Assembly: GCF_029076445.1 (NCBI RefSeq)
Contig: NZ_JARESG010000005.1
Location: forward strand, 124,001-188,000
DNA: 64,000 nucleotides
DNA from: Pseudarthrobacter naphthalenicus
GTDB taxonomy: Bacteria; Actinomycetota; Actinomycetes; Actinomycetales; Micrococcaceae
Reading direction: 5' to 3'
A program made the position numbers and the translations under genes. The notes beneath the pieces were generated by a model that was not told the origin of the DNA, made no database searches, and saw only the letters and a program-made list of their open reading frames with translations. This document shows, in pieces, positions 1 through 10,797 of the stretch (positions are counted from its first letter, which is position 1; each line of letters opens with the position of its first letter).

Positions 1-62
1 GCTTCGTGGCCCGCCCAGAGCAGGTCCATCACTGCCCGTTCCAGTTCCCCAAGACTTGCCAT
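1..62 (-). CDS. BlaI/MecI/CopY-family transcriptional repressor (partial, N-terminus only)
   Basis: Only the first 20 codons lie in the window; the gene runs leftwards off the edge. The protein begins MASLGELERAVMDLLWAGHE, which matches the first helix of the BlaI/MecI winged-helix family (LGELExxVMxxLW). The ATG has an AGAAGG ribosome-binding site just upstream. Family members are dimeric repressors that bind short palindromes and are often removed by a BlaR-type M56 metalloprotease encoded next to them. The gene is divergent from cydABDC, and three TTCTAC-N5-GTAGAA palindromes lie in the shared intergenic region, so it is the obvious candidate regulator of both itself and cytochrome bd. The family call is good for so short a fragment; its targets are inferred. 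Confidence 0.8.
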   Translation of the reverse strand, partial: MASLGELERAVMDLLWAGHE

Positions 63-165
63 TGCTACATCCTTCTTGTTCCCGCATCCGCCGGCTGAGC
101 GCCGCGGTGCCTGCACATTGTTCGCTACAGATACACCACTAAATTTACCTGTTTTTTGGCTGAGT

Positions 166-182
166 TTCTACGTACCGTAGAA
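166..182. promoter_or_regulatory. Operator 1, TTCTAC-N5-GTAGAA palindrome
   Basis: A perfect 17-bp palindrome, TTCTAC-GTACC-GTAGAA, in the blaI/cydA intergenic region. It covers the expected -35 position of a leftward promoter whose possible -10 (TAAATT on the minus strand) is at 142-147, which suggests autoregulation of the blaI-like gene. That it is a BlaI-type site is inferred from the adjacent gene and from the two further copies. Confidence 0.7.
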
Positions 183-234
183 CACAGCGTGGGCGGTCCC
201 CTTGTTGGCGGTGCAGTGACGTGCAACTCTTGTT

Positions 235-264
235 TTTACAGTGCCTGCCGCATTGTTCTACACT
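235..264 (+). promoter_or_regulatory. Probable cydABDC promoter
   Basis: A TTTACA -35 hexamer at 235-240 and a TACACT -10 hexamer at 259-264, separated by 18 bp. The -10 lies inside operator 2, so a bound repressor would block RNA polymerase. Predicted by eye. Confidence 0.5.
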
Positions 265-272
265 CTGTAGAA
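256..272. promoter_or_regulatory. Operator 2, TTCTAC-N5-GTAGAA palindrome
   Basis: A perfect palindrome, TTCTAC-ACTCT-GTAGAA, overlapping the predicted cydA -10. Its centre is 24 bp from operator 3 and 90 bp from operator 1. The arms are identical in all three copies while the 5-bp centres differ, as expected for a protein-binding site. Confidence 0.75.
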
Positions 273-279
273 GTTACAG

Positions 280-296
280 TTCTACGATTCGTAGAA
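280..296. promoter_or_regulatory. Operator 3, TTCTAC-N5-GTAGAA palindrome
   Basis: A perfect palindrome, TTCTAC-GATTC-GTAGAA, located between the predicted transcription start and the cydA ribosome-binding site. With operator 2 it forms a tandem pair 24 bp centre to centre. Confidence 0.75.
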
Positions 297-324
297 GTTG
301 AACCCCGACCCCCGAGGGACTGCT

Positions 325-1920
325 GTGGAAGCTCTGGAAATCGCACGCTGGCAATTCGGCATCACCACCGTTTACCACTTCATGATGGTGCCCCTGACTA
401 TCGGCCTGGGCCTGGTGGTCGCAGTCATGCAGACCATCTGGTACCGGACCGGCAAGGCCGAATACCTGAGGATGACCAAGTTCTGGGGCAAGCTCTTCCT
501 GATCAACTTCATCATGGGGGTTGCCACCGGCATCGTCCAGGAGTTCCAGTTCGGCATGGCCTGGAGCGAATACAGCCGGTTCGTCGGCGACATCTTCGGC
601 GCACCGCTCGCACTGGAGTCCCTGCTGGCGTTCTTCGTTGAGTCCACGTTCCTGGGCCTGTGGATCTTCGGCTGGAAACAGCTGAAGCCGGCCATCCACC
701 TCGCCTGCCTGTGGATCGCCGTGGTGGGATCGGTCTTTTCCGCCTACTTCATCATTGTGGCCAACAGCTGGATGCAGCACCCCGTCGGCGCGGAAATCAT
801 CAACGGCCGGCCGGTCATGACCGACGCGTGGGCCGTGTTCACGAACAACACCGCGCTGGTCGCCTTCCCGCACACCTTGATGGGAGCGCTGGCCGTGGCC
901 GGCGGGTTCCTGCTGGGCATCGCCTGGTACCACCTCTGGCGCCGGCGCAAGGACGGCATCGACACCATCGGCCCTGACGGCAAGGTCATTCCCGGCGAAG
1001 CACCGATCGCCGGCCGCGACAGGACCGACTACAACGTCTGGATCCGCTCCCTCCGGATCGGCGCCGTCGTCGCCATGATCTCGTTCGCCGGCACCGCCCT
1101 CACCGGCGACCTGCAGGGCAAGCTGATGTTTGAGCAGCAGCCCATGAAGATGGCCGCTGCCGAAGCCGCCTGCCACGACGGCACCGGCTTTTCGGTCCTC
1201 AGCGTCGGCAACCTCGGCTCCAAGAACTGCGACGACATCACGGCAGTGATCGAAGTGCCGGGCATCCTGTCCTTCCTTGCCAAGGGCGACTTCACCACTG
1301 AGGTCAAGGGCGTCAACAGCCTCCTGGACCAGTACAAGGCCGACTACGGCACCCACCTGCCGGACAACCCGATCTACGGTGAACGGGCCGGCGCCGAAAT
1401 CCAGTACGTCCCCGTCATGGAAGTCACGTACTGGGGCTTCCGGATGATGATCGGCTTCGGCGGACTGGCGGCGATGGCAGCTCTCGTGGCCCTCTGGCTC
1501 ACCAGGAAGGGAACCGTCCCCGCGTCGCCCTGGCTGATGCGCCTGGCGGTATTGGGCATCCTGGCCCCCTTCGGTGCCAACGCCGCCGGCTGGATCTTCA
1601 CCGAAATGGGCCGTCAACCGTTCGTGGTGGCGCCCAACCCGGACCTGAACGGCATTGACCAGGTGTTTATGTTTACGGCAGCCGCCGTTTCGCCCGGCGT
1701 GTCGGCCGGCGAACTGCTGACCTCGCTCATCGTCCTGGCCGCGGTCTACGGCGCCCTGCTCGTGGTGGAGGTCAAACTCCTGGTCAAGTACATCCGCGGC
1801 GGCGTGGTCTCTGCCATGCCGGAACTGGTGCAGGCGCCGGCGGACGAGAACGAGGACGGCACCCCGGGCCCCGGCGGCACCGCCAAACCCGCCGATGACG
1901 TCCTGGCATTCGCCTACTAA
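325..1920 (+). CDS. cydA: Cytochrome bd ubiquinol oxidase subunit I
   Basis: 531 aa. CydA carries the haems of cytochrome bd and oxidises quinol at high oxygen affinity in the cytoplasmic membrane. I chose the GTG at 325 because a GAGGGA ribosome-binding site lies just upstream and the protein then begins MEALEIARWQFGITTVYHF, the usual CydA N-terminus; an in-frame TTG at 298 abuts operator 3 and has no such site. The conserved His18 in the first helix, the NSWMQHP segment and the GRQP motif (here TEMGRQPF) are the expected haem-region landmarks. Multiple hydrophobic segments are visible. It is the first gene of cydA-cydB-cydDC, 21 nt before cydB, and sits directly behind three palindromic operators. 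Confidence 0.96.
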   Translation: MEALEIARWQFGITTVYHFMMVPLTIGLGLVVAVMQTIWYRTGKAEYLRMTKFWGKLFLINFIMGVATGIVQEFQFGMAWSEYSRFVGDIFGAPLALESLLAFFVESTFLGLWIFGWKQLKPAIHLACLWIAVVGSVFSAYFIIVANSWMQHPVGAEIINGRPVMTDAWAVFTNNTALVAFPHTLMGALAVAGGFLLGIAWYHLWRRRKDGIDTIGPDGKVIPGEAPIAGRDRTDYNVWIRSLRIGAVVAMISFAGTALTGDLQGKLMFEQQPMKMAAAEAACHDGTGFSVLSVGNLGSKNCDDITAVIEVPGILSFLAKGDFTTEVKGVNSLLDQYKADYGTHLPDNPIYGERAGAEIQYVPVMEVTYWGFRMMIGFGGLAAMAALVALWLTRKGTVPASPWLMRLAVLGILAPFGANAAGWIFTEMGRQPFVVAPNPDLNGIDQVFMFTAAAVSPGVSAGELLTSLIVLAAVYGALLVVEVKLLVKYIRGGVVSAMPELVQAPADENEDGTPGPGGTAKPADDVLAFAY

Positions 1921-1941
1921 GCAGAGCAGAGGATATTCGAC

Positions 1942-2991
1942 ATGGAACTGCTGCCCACCATCTGGTTCGTCATCATTGCGGTGCTCTGGACCGGTTACCT
2001 TTTCCTTGAAGGCTTCGATCTCGGCGTCGGAATGCTGATGAAGCTGTTCGCACGGAACAACACTGAACGCAGGGTGCTGCTGAACACGGTCGGCCCGGTC
2101 TGGGACGGCAACGAGGTCTGGCTGATCACGGCCGGCGCGGCCACTTTCGCGGCGTTCCCGCTCTGGTACGCCTCGCTCTTCTCCGCGCTCTACCTCCCCC
2201 TCCTGGTGGTCCTCGTGGCACTGATCTTCCGCGCCGTGGCTTTCGAGTACCGGGGCAAGGTGGACGATGACAGCTGGCGGGCACGCTGGGACTGGGCCAT
2301 CGCCCTGGGCTCCTTCTTCGCCGCCTTCGGCGTGGGCGCGGCCCTGGCACTGACCACCACCGGCCTGCCGCTGAACGCAAACGGCGACCGTGAAGGCGGA
2401 GCGATGGCGTGGTTCAGTGGCTACGCCGTCCTGGGCGGACTGGCCGTGGTGGGGTTCTCCCTGCTCCATGCCCTGGCGTTCCTCGCCTTGAAGACCGACG
2501 GCGACATTCGGCACCGGGCCCGTGCCTGGTTTGTCCGGCTGCTGCCCGTCCTGCTGCTTCCCCTGGCCGCCTGGGCGCTGGTCATCCAGTTCCTGGCGGG
2601 CGAGCTGTGGACCTGGGCCGCCGTGGTCCTGGCAGTCGTGGCAGCTGTCGTGGCGTGGTTCCAGGCCAGGCGCGGAGCCGAGGGCCACGCGTTCATGGCC
2701 ATGGGAACCTTCCTGCTCCTGGGCAGTGCCTCGATCTTTGGCGCCGTGTTCCCCGTGGTGCTGCCCTCCACCCTGGACCCGGCGTTTGACCTGACCATTG
2801 CCAACGCGTCCTCCTCCGATTACACCCTCGGCCTCATGAGCGTGGTGGCGGCGGTGGGCCTTCCGCTGGTGATCGTGTACCAGGCCTGGACGTACTGGGT
2901 GTTCCGCCGCCGCGTCAGCGCGGCGCACATCCCGGAGGCCCACAGTTTCCTGCCGGCAGTGGCCGTCAGGGCATTCACCACGAAGGGCTGA
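1942..2991 (+). CDS. cydB: Cytochrome bd ubiquinol oxidase subunit II
   Basis: 349 aa, the usual size of CydB. The opening segment (WFVIIAVLWTGYLFLEGFDL) is the conserved first helix, followed by the GNEVWLITAG stretch and about eight further hydrophobic segments. CydB pairs with CydA in the membrane and contributes to quinol oxidation and oxygen reduction. An AGAGGA ribosome-binding site precedes the ATG. It is 6 nt from cydDC, so oxidase and assembly exporter are presumably made from one transcript. Confidence 0.96.
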   Translation: MELLPTIWFVIIAVLWTGYLFLEGFDLGVGMLMKLFARNNTERRVLLNTVGPVWDGNEVWLITAGAATFAAFPLWYASLFSALYLPLLVVLVALIFRAVAFEYRGKVDDDSWRARWDWAIALGSFFAAFGVGAALALTTTGLPLNANGDREGGAMAWFSGYAVLGGLAVVGFSLLHALAFLALKTDGDIRHRARAWFVRLLPVLLLPLAAWALVIQFLAGELWTWAAVVLAVVAAVVAWFQARRGAEGHAFMAMGTFLLLGSASIFGAVFPVVLPSTLDPAFDLTIANASSSDYTLGLMSVVAAVGLPLVIVYQAWTYWVFRRRVSAAHIPEAHSFLPAVAVRAFTTKG

Positions 2992-2997
2992 CCCGGC

Positions 2998-5900
2998 GTG
3001 CGCCCGGACTTTCCAGCCGGACCGGCCACCCGCTCCGCCGTCTACTGGCTTGGCCTGCTGGCCGCGCTGAAGGCGCTCGCCCTGGTCCTCATGGGGCAGG
3101 CCGTGGCGGCCATGCTCGCCGGACTGGCCACCGGGAACGATTCCTGGCCGGACCAGCTGCCCTGGGGCCTGGCAGGCGTGGTGCTACGTTCAGTCACCGT
3201 GTGGGCACAGGGCATCGCCGCCCGCAGGGCCGCCCTGGGCATCAAGGAGGAACTGCGGCAGGAACTGCTGGCACGCGCCCTTCGGAACGGTGCACGCAGC
3301 ACCGGGCCGGGCGACGGCGGCCTCGCCGTGCTGGCGACCCGCGGCCTGGATGCACTGGACAGCTACTACACCCAGTTCCTGCCCGCGCTCGTGAACTGCG
3401 CCGCCATCCCGCTGCTGCTGGGGGTACGCATCCTCTTCGCGGACTGGGTCAGTGCCGTGGTAGTGGTCCTGACGGTTCCGCTGGTCCCGCTGTTTATGGT
3501 GCTGATCGGCCGGTACACGGAGGACCATGTCCGCGAGGCGCAGGAAACGCTCACCCGGCTCTCCGCCCACATGCTGGAGCTGGCCAAGGGGCTGCCCGTG
3601 CTGGTGGGCCTGGGCCGCGCCACGGCACAGCGCAAGGCCCTGGAGGAAATCTCCGAGGAATACCGGACCAAAACCATGGGGACCCTGCGGACCGCGTTCC
3701 TCTCCGCCCTGGCGCTCGAACTCATCGCCACCATTTCCGTGGCCGTGGTGGCCGTCTTCATCGGAGTCCGCCTGGTGCAGGGCGACATGGCCCTCGAGGC
3801 CGGCCTCCTGGCGCTCATCCTCGCGCCCGACTGCTACCTGCCGCTGCGCGAACTGGGCACTGCGCACCACGCCAGTGACGATGGGAGGGCCGCGCTCGCC
3901 GCGACCCGGACCGTCACCGAAGCACCGGAGCCGCGGCCGCTGCCTGCCGGCGGCGCCACTGCCGGGAATGCCGAAATCCCCGCCCGCGTCGTCCTTCCAG
4001 TGAACGACGACGCCGCGCTGCCTTCCACAGCGGACTCACGCGGCGTGTCGGTCACCGACCTCACGGTTACCTATGCGGGCAGGGCGGAAGCCGCCGTCGG
4101 CCCCCTCACCTTCACCGCCCCGCGGGGCCGGATCACCGCCCTCGACGGCCCCAGCGGTGCCGGCAAAAGCACCGTGCTGGGCGTGCTCGCCGGGACGGTG
4201 GGCGACGGCGCCGGAACCACGGTGTCGGGACAGCTTTCCGGCTTCGACCGGGACGCGGTGGCCTGGGTTCCGCAGCACCCGGTGATGGTGGCGGAGTCCG
4301 TCCTTGGGGAGGTCGCGCTCTACGTCAACGCCGGGACCGCAGAAGAATCGGAAGGGATTGCCCGCGAGTGCCTCGCCGCGGCTGCCGCCGGCCACCTTGC
4401 CGGGAAGCATCCGGCCGAGCTGAGCCCGGGGGAGCTGCGGCGCGTTGCGCTGGCCCGCGGGCTGGCCCGCATCCGCGCCGGCGCCACCGTGCTGCTCCTT
4501 GATGAACCGACGGCCCACCTCGATGCCGCTTCATCGGGGCTGGTGCAGGACTCCATCCGTGCCCTCCGCGGCCAGGTCACCGTGATCCTGGTGGCCCACG
4601 ACCAGCAGACCCGCGAACTGGCGGACCACCTGGTGCCTGTCTCTGCCCGCGGGGTCACGGAACCGTCCAGGGCCCCTGCCAGGCCGAACGCTGCAGTGGC
4701 TCCAGGAGGCCCGGCCGGCGCAGCAGCGGGCGGTGACGCCCATCAGGTCCCTGCAACCCCAGGCCTGGGCGTTGCCCGCCCGGCGTCGGACGGACGGCCT
4801 GACCCAACCGACGGAGGGCCTCAGCCAACCAGCAGCCTGCTGGGCAGCCTGCTGGCGCCCGTGGCCGGCCGGTTCACGGGCGCAGCCGTGGTGGGGGCCC
4901 TGGCCGCCATCTTCGCTGTTGCTCTCTCCGGACTGTCCGGCTGGCTCATCATCAGGGCGAGCGAGCAGCCGCCCATCCTCTACTTGCTGACCGCCATCGT
5001 GGGCGTGCGGTTCTTCGGAATCGGGCGGGCCGTCCTGCGCTACGGGGAACGGCTGCTGCTGCACGACGCCGTCTTTGCCGCCCTCACCCGGCTCCGTGGC
5101 CGGCTTTGGGAATCGCTGAGCCGCAAGGCCCTGTCCCTGCGGCGGCTGCTGCAGGGCGGCAACGTCCTGGGCACGGTCATTGACGATGTCGATACCATCC
5201 GGGACCTGCTGCCGCGCGTTGTCCTGCCCCCCGTGACCGCCCTTGCGGTTGGCGGTGCGGCGCTGCTGGCCACCAGCCTGGTGGCCCCGGCGGCCCTGCC
5301 CGCCGTCACCATCGCGGCCGTCCTCAGCCTGGCCGTGGCGCCCGCTGCTGCCCTCTGGGGCGACCGGCAGTCGGCCGCAGCGGAACAGCGCCTGCGCGCC
5401 GGGGTCCTGCGGCGCACGTCCGCGGCCCTGGACGCGCGGGCCGAACTGCACGCCAACGGCATCTCCGCAACGGTCCTGGCCGCACTCCGGTCCGAGGACC
5501 GCACAGCAACCAAAGCATCCCAGCGCTCCGCCTGGGCGGAAGGCCTGGGCCAGGCCGTCACCGTAGCCGCCTGCGGCACGGCGGCGCTGGCTGCCGCCGT
5601 GCTCACCGCACCGCAGGTGATTGCCGGTGCCATGGAACCGGCCACCGCGGCGGTGATGGTGCTCCTGCAGCTTGCCCTCGTGGAGCCTTATGCAGCCATG
5701 ACGACGGCGGTCCGCCAGTACCCTGCCCTGCGCCAGGTCATGCGCCGCGTGGCGGAGTCCGGCGTGCTGACCGCGACGGCGGACGAGGAAGCAGAAGGGG
5801 ACGGGCTGTGCCACGTCCCACCCCGCTCCGGGGCTGTCCCCGGTGTGGAACTGACCAACCTTTCGGCAGCGTGGCCCGGCGGAGGCACAGTGTTCTCCGG

Positions 5901-6549
5901 GGTGTCGGCAACCGCCGGGCCAGGCCGATGGCTGGCGGTCACCGGGCCTTCCGGCTCGGGTAAGTCCACCCTCCTTGCCGTTCTCCTGGGCTTCCTTCCC
6001 GCCGCGGCCGGAAAGGCCGCGGTGACAGGACAGGCAGCCTGGTGCCCCCAGGAAGCTCACCTGTTCGATTCGACCCTTCGTGGCAACCTGATGCTGGGGC
6101 TCCCAGCCCGCTGCAACGGCACCTCCGGCACCCCCGGCTCCAGTACCCCTGAGCCCGGCGAGGCCGAGCTGGCTGCGGCCTTGACCGCCGTCGGCCTCGA
6201 TGCCCTGGTGGCACGGCTGCCGGACGGGCTTGACACCCGCATCGGCTCCGGCGGCTCGTTCCTGAGCGGCGGTGAGCGGCAGCGGCTTGCCGTGGCCCGG
6301 ACCGTCCTGACAGGCGCCCGGGTGATCCTGCTGGATGAGCCCACGGCCCACCTGGATGCCGAATCGGGCCGTGAGATGCTGGCAGACCTGCGCGCCGGCC
6401 TCCAGGACCGAACGGTGGTCATGGTGACGCACAATCCCGCTGAAATCCGGCCGGGCGACACTCTCCTGGACCTGTCCGCTGCTTCGGTGACAGGCGCTGA
6501 GGGAGGGACCCGGCATCTGCTGTCAACAGGGCAGCCTTCATTGGCCTGA
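2998..6549 (+). CDS. cydDC: Fused thiol-reductant ABC exporter CydDC
   Basis: 1183 aa with a GTG start. Two complete ABC half-transporters are fused end to end: a CydD-like membrane domain, NBD1 with Walker A GPSGAGKST at 384-392, signature LSPGELRRVALARG and Walker B LLLDEPTAHLD; a Pro/Ala-rich linker around residues 560-620; then a CydC-like membrane domain, NBD2 with Walker A GPSGSGKST at 983-991 and signature LSGGERQRLAVART. CydDC exports cysteine or glutathione and is needed for cytochrome bd assembly; in an organism that makes mycothiol the exported thiol may differ (inference). Separate cydD and cydC are common in proteobacteria and the fused form is seen in actinobacteria. Last gene of the operon. 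Confidence 0.93.
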   Translation: MRPDFPAGPATRSAVYWLGLLAALKALALVLMGQAVAAMLAGLATGNDSWPDQLPWGLAGVVLRSVTVWAQGIAARRAALGIKEELRQELLARALRNGARSTGPGDGGLAVLATRGLDALDSYYTQFLPALVNCAAIPLLLGVRILFADWVSAVVVVLTVPLVPLFMVLIGRYTEDHVREAQETLTRLSAHMLELAKGLPVLVGLGRATAQRKALEEISEEYRTKTMGTLRTAFLSALALELIATISVAVVAVFIGVRLVQGDMALEAGLLALILAPDCYLPLRELGTAHHASDDGRAALAATRTVTEAPEPRPLPAGGATAGNAEIPARVVLPVNDDAALPSTADSRGVSVTDLTVTYAGRAEAAVGPLTFTAPRGRITALDGPSGAGKSTVLGVLAGTVGDGAGTTVSGQLSGFDRDAVAWVPQHPVMVAESVLGEVALYVNAGTAEESEGIARECLAAAAAGHLAGKHPAELSPGELRRVALARGLARIRAGATVLLLDEPTAHLDAASSGLVQDSIRALRGQVTVILVAHDQQTRELADHLVPVSARGVTEPSRAPARPNAAVAPGGPAGAAAGGDAHQVPATPGLGVARPASDGRPDPTDGGPQPTSSLLGSLLAPVAGRFTGAAVVGALAAIFAVALSGLSGWLIIRASEQPPILYLLTAIVGVRFFGIGRAVLRYGERLLLHDAVFAALTRLRGRLWESLSRKALSLRRLLQGGNVLGTVIDDVDTIRDLLPRVVLPPVTALAVGGAALLATSLVAPAALPAVTIAAVLSLAVAPAAALWGDRQSAAAEQRLRAGVLRRTSAALDARAELHANGISATVLAALRSEDRTATKASQRSAWAEGLGQAVTVAACGTAALAAAVLTAPQVIAGAMEPATAAVMVLLQLALVEPYAAMTTAVRQYPALRQVMRRVAESGVLTATADEEAEGDGLCHVPPRSGAVPGVELTNLSAAWPGGGTVFSGVSATAGPGRWLAVTGPSGSGKSTLLAVLLGFLPAAAGKAAVTGQAAWCPQEAHLFDSTLRGNLMLGLPARCNGTSGTPGSSTPEPGEAELAAALTAVGLDALVARLPDGLDTRIGSGGSFLSGGERQRLAVARTVLTGARVILLDEPTAHLDAESGREMLADLRAGLQDRTVVMVTHNPAEIRPGDTLLDLSAASVTGAEGGTRHLLSTGQPSLA

Positions 6550-6571
6550 CACGACCGGCTGATGTCGGCAC

Positions 6572-6603
6572 AGGCTACCGACTGATGTAGGTAGCCTGTT
6601 GCC
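6572..6603 (+). promoter_or_regulatory. Leaderless promoter of the GNAT gene, inside a small palindrome
   Basis: TAGCCT (6592-6597) lies exactly 6 nt before the ATG at 6604, the geometry of an actinobacterial leaderless transcript. It is the right arm of AGGCTACC-N10-GGTAGCCT (6572-6597), an 8-bp inverted repeat that could be an operator or a weak cydDC terminator. No ribosome-binding site is visible. Confidence 0.55.
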
Positions 6604-7620
6604 ATGGACCAGAAGCCACCGGTGGACTTTCCGCAACTGCAGTGGCGGCCGGCCGCGGCGTCCGACATCCCGGCGTGGGCTGCCCTGATTGCCCGGACCG
6701 CCGTCGTCGAGACGCCCGTCTGGTACGAGCGGGAAGCGGACCTGCAGGAGCACGTCGCGTCCCGCAAAAACCCTGTGGCCACCCACACGGTGCTTGGTTT
6801 CGACGGCCACGGCGTCATCCGCGCGTACGCCAGGATTTCGAAAAACCCGGACGGGGACAAAGCACACGGCTTTGGGTGCGTGGACCCGGCGTGGCAGCGG
6901 CGCGGAATTGGCACGGCACTGCTTGGCTGGCTGGAGCAGCGCACCCGGGAGCGCTTCGCCGGGGACCGCGCCAGGGTTCCGGCAGAAGTCTCCGCCGGCG
7001 GCGACGCGCGGCCGGTGCCCCGCCTGCGGATCGGGACCGGGCAGCAGCACGCGCACCAGGCCAGGCTGTTGGAAACCGGCGGGTACACGGTGGTCCGCTA
7101 CTTCAACGAAATGCACCGTCCCCTGGACCGGCCGCTGCCCCCGGCCGCCCTCTCCCCGGGCCTGGTGCTGGCCGCGCTGGTTCCGGAGCTGCACGAACCG
7201 GTCCGGCTGGCGCACAACGCGGCCTTCCTCGACCATTGGGGCAGCGAGCCGAAGGACAGGGAATCCTGGTCTTTCATAGTCAACAACCCGCAGGCGCGCC
7301 CGGACCTCAGCGCTGTGGTCCTGGACAGTGTCACCGCTGAAGTGGCCGGTTACCAGCTTGCCAGCCACGATCCGGACATCGCCGTGCAGCGGGGCTTCCG
7401 GGAGGGCTACACGGAACTGCTCGGCGTACGGCGGGCGTACCGCGGCCGCGGGATTGCCCGGGCGCTGCTGACTGATGCCATGCGCCGGTTTACCGCCGCC
7501 GGAATGGACGTGGCGTCACTGGATGTCGATTCGGAGAACCCCTCCGGCGCGCTGGCGCTTTACACGCGGCTGGGTTACCGGGCCGTCAACCGCAGTATGG
7601 CCTGGGACAAGGCCCTGTAG
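6604..7620 (+). CDS. Tandem-GNAT N-acetyltransferase
   Basis: 338 aa with two GNAT domains. The N-terminal half has the acetyl-CoA loop in VDPAWQRRGIGTALLGWLE and the C-terminal half in VRRAYRGRGIARALLTDAM, followed by the usual DVDSENPSGALALYTRLGY ending. The double architecture recalls mycothiol synthase (MshD), but several unrelated actinobacterial acetyltransferases share it, so the substrate is not assigned. It follows the cyd operon by 54 nt and has its own leaderless promoter, so I do not place it in that operon. Confidence 0.85.
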   Translation: MDQKPPVDFPQLQWRPAAASDIPAWAALIARTAVVETPVWYEREADLQEHVASRKNPVATHTVLGFDGHGVIRAYARISKNPDGDKAHGFGCVDPAWQRRGIGTALLGWLEQRTRERFAGDRARVPAEVSAGGDARPVPRLRIGTGQQHAHQARLLETGGYTVVRYFNEMHRPLDRPLPPAALSPGLVLAALVPELHEPVRLAHNAAFLDHWGSEPKDRESWSFIVNNPQARPDLSAVVLDSVTAEVAGYQLASHDPDIAVQRGFREGYTELLGVRRAYRGRGIARALLTDAMRRFTAAGMDVASLDVDSENPSGALALYTRLGYRAVNRSMAWDKAL

Positions 7621-7646
7621 TGAACCGCTGTAGTCAGGCCCTGGAG

Positions 7647-8165
7647 TCAGCCGTCCACGTCGTGCAGATGGTGGACCACGTCGTGCAGGAAATACTGGGA
7701 CAGCGTCAGGACGGTGAACTTCGAACCGTTGCCCCGCAGGCCCGTCCTGACCCAGTCCTCCTCCCGGACGCCGGCGAAGGACGCGGCGATCTGTTCGCCC
7801 TCGGCCGTCAGTTCGGCACTGACAACGGCGGGGTCCGCGCCGGCATAGTCCTTCTCGACAGCCGTCCGGTCCTGGTCCCAGTTCTCGAACCGTGCGTCCT
7901 CGGACCCGAGCATCAGGTTCAGCCGCTGGTCGAACAGCGCAAAGACGTCCCGGACGTGGCAGGCGTACTCCAGGGCCGACCACGTGTTCGCGTCCGGACG
8001 TTCGGTGACCTCCGGCCTGCGGAGGACCGCCCGCCAGCGCGGGAGCATGTTCGCCACGCTGCCGGCAACGGTCACCGGGGTGACGGTGGATGCATCAAAG
8101 GAACACTCCGGGCAGGGCCGGGAGAGTACCCAGGTCCAGTCTTTTTCATCAGGAATGATAGGCAT
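7647..8165 (-). CDS. DinB/DfsB-family putative metal-dependent hydrolase
   Basis: 172 aa. Helical protein with the spaced histidines of the DinB four-helix bundle: WSALEYACHVRDVF in the middle and FLHDVVHHLHDVDG at the C-terminus, which would form a three-His metal site. A conserved CPECSF segment near the N-terminus is typical of the actinobacterial subgroup. Related enzymes include mycothiol- and bacillithiol-dependent transferases, so a thiol-dependent role is possible, but no substrate can be read from the sequence. The start is leaderless: TAGACT is 6 nt upstream and its TAG is the stop codon of the preceding topoisomerase gene. Confidence 0.8.
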   Translation of the reverse strand: MPIIPDEKDWTWVLSRPCPECSFDASTVTPVTVAGSVANMLPRWRAVLRRPEVTERPDANTWSALEYACHVRDVFALFDQRLNLMLGSEDARFENWDQDRTAVEKDYAGADPAVVSAELTAEGEQIAASFAGVREEDWVRTGLRGNGSKFTVLTLSQYFLHDVVHHLHDVDG

Positions 8166-8174
8166 GGCAGCAGT

Positions 8175-10685
<2,511 letters not shown>

Positions 10686-10785
10686 ATGGCTGGTGGATCC
10701 TTCTGGGTTACTGATGGTGCGCTGGCGGGCTGCAGTTTCCTGGCGCAGTTTTGTTGGCGCAGGGCCTGCGGCGTCCTTTTGTGGT

Positions 10786-10797
10786 TAGGCTAAGCCT
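10786..10797 (+). promoter_or_regulatory. Leaderless promoter of the GNAT/acyl-CoA synthetase gene
   Basis: TAGGCT (10786-10791) followed by 6 nt and ATG at 10798. No Shine-Dalgarno sequence is present. Confidence 0.55.

Noticed and set aside
298..324. TTG start for cydA at 298
   Set aside because: It abuts operator 3, has no ribosome-binding site and adds residues not found in CydA; GTG 325 has GAGGGA and the family N-terminus.
274..2943. An 889-codon open frame on the minus strand opposite cydA and cydB
   Set aside because: It mirrors the third-position GC bias of the real genes, is rich in Gly/Asp/His/Gln without domains, and would leave cydAB unexplained.
4531..6516. A 661-codon open frame opposite the cydC half of cydDC
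   Set aside because: Antisense shadow of a strongly supported ABC transporter gene; no family resemblance.
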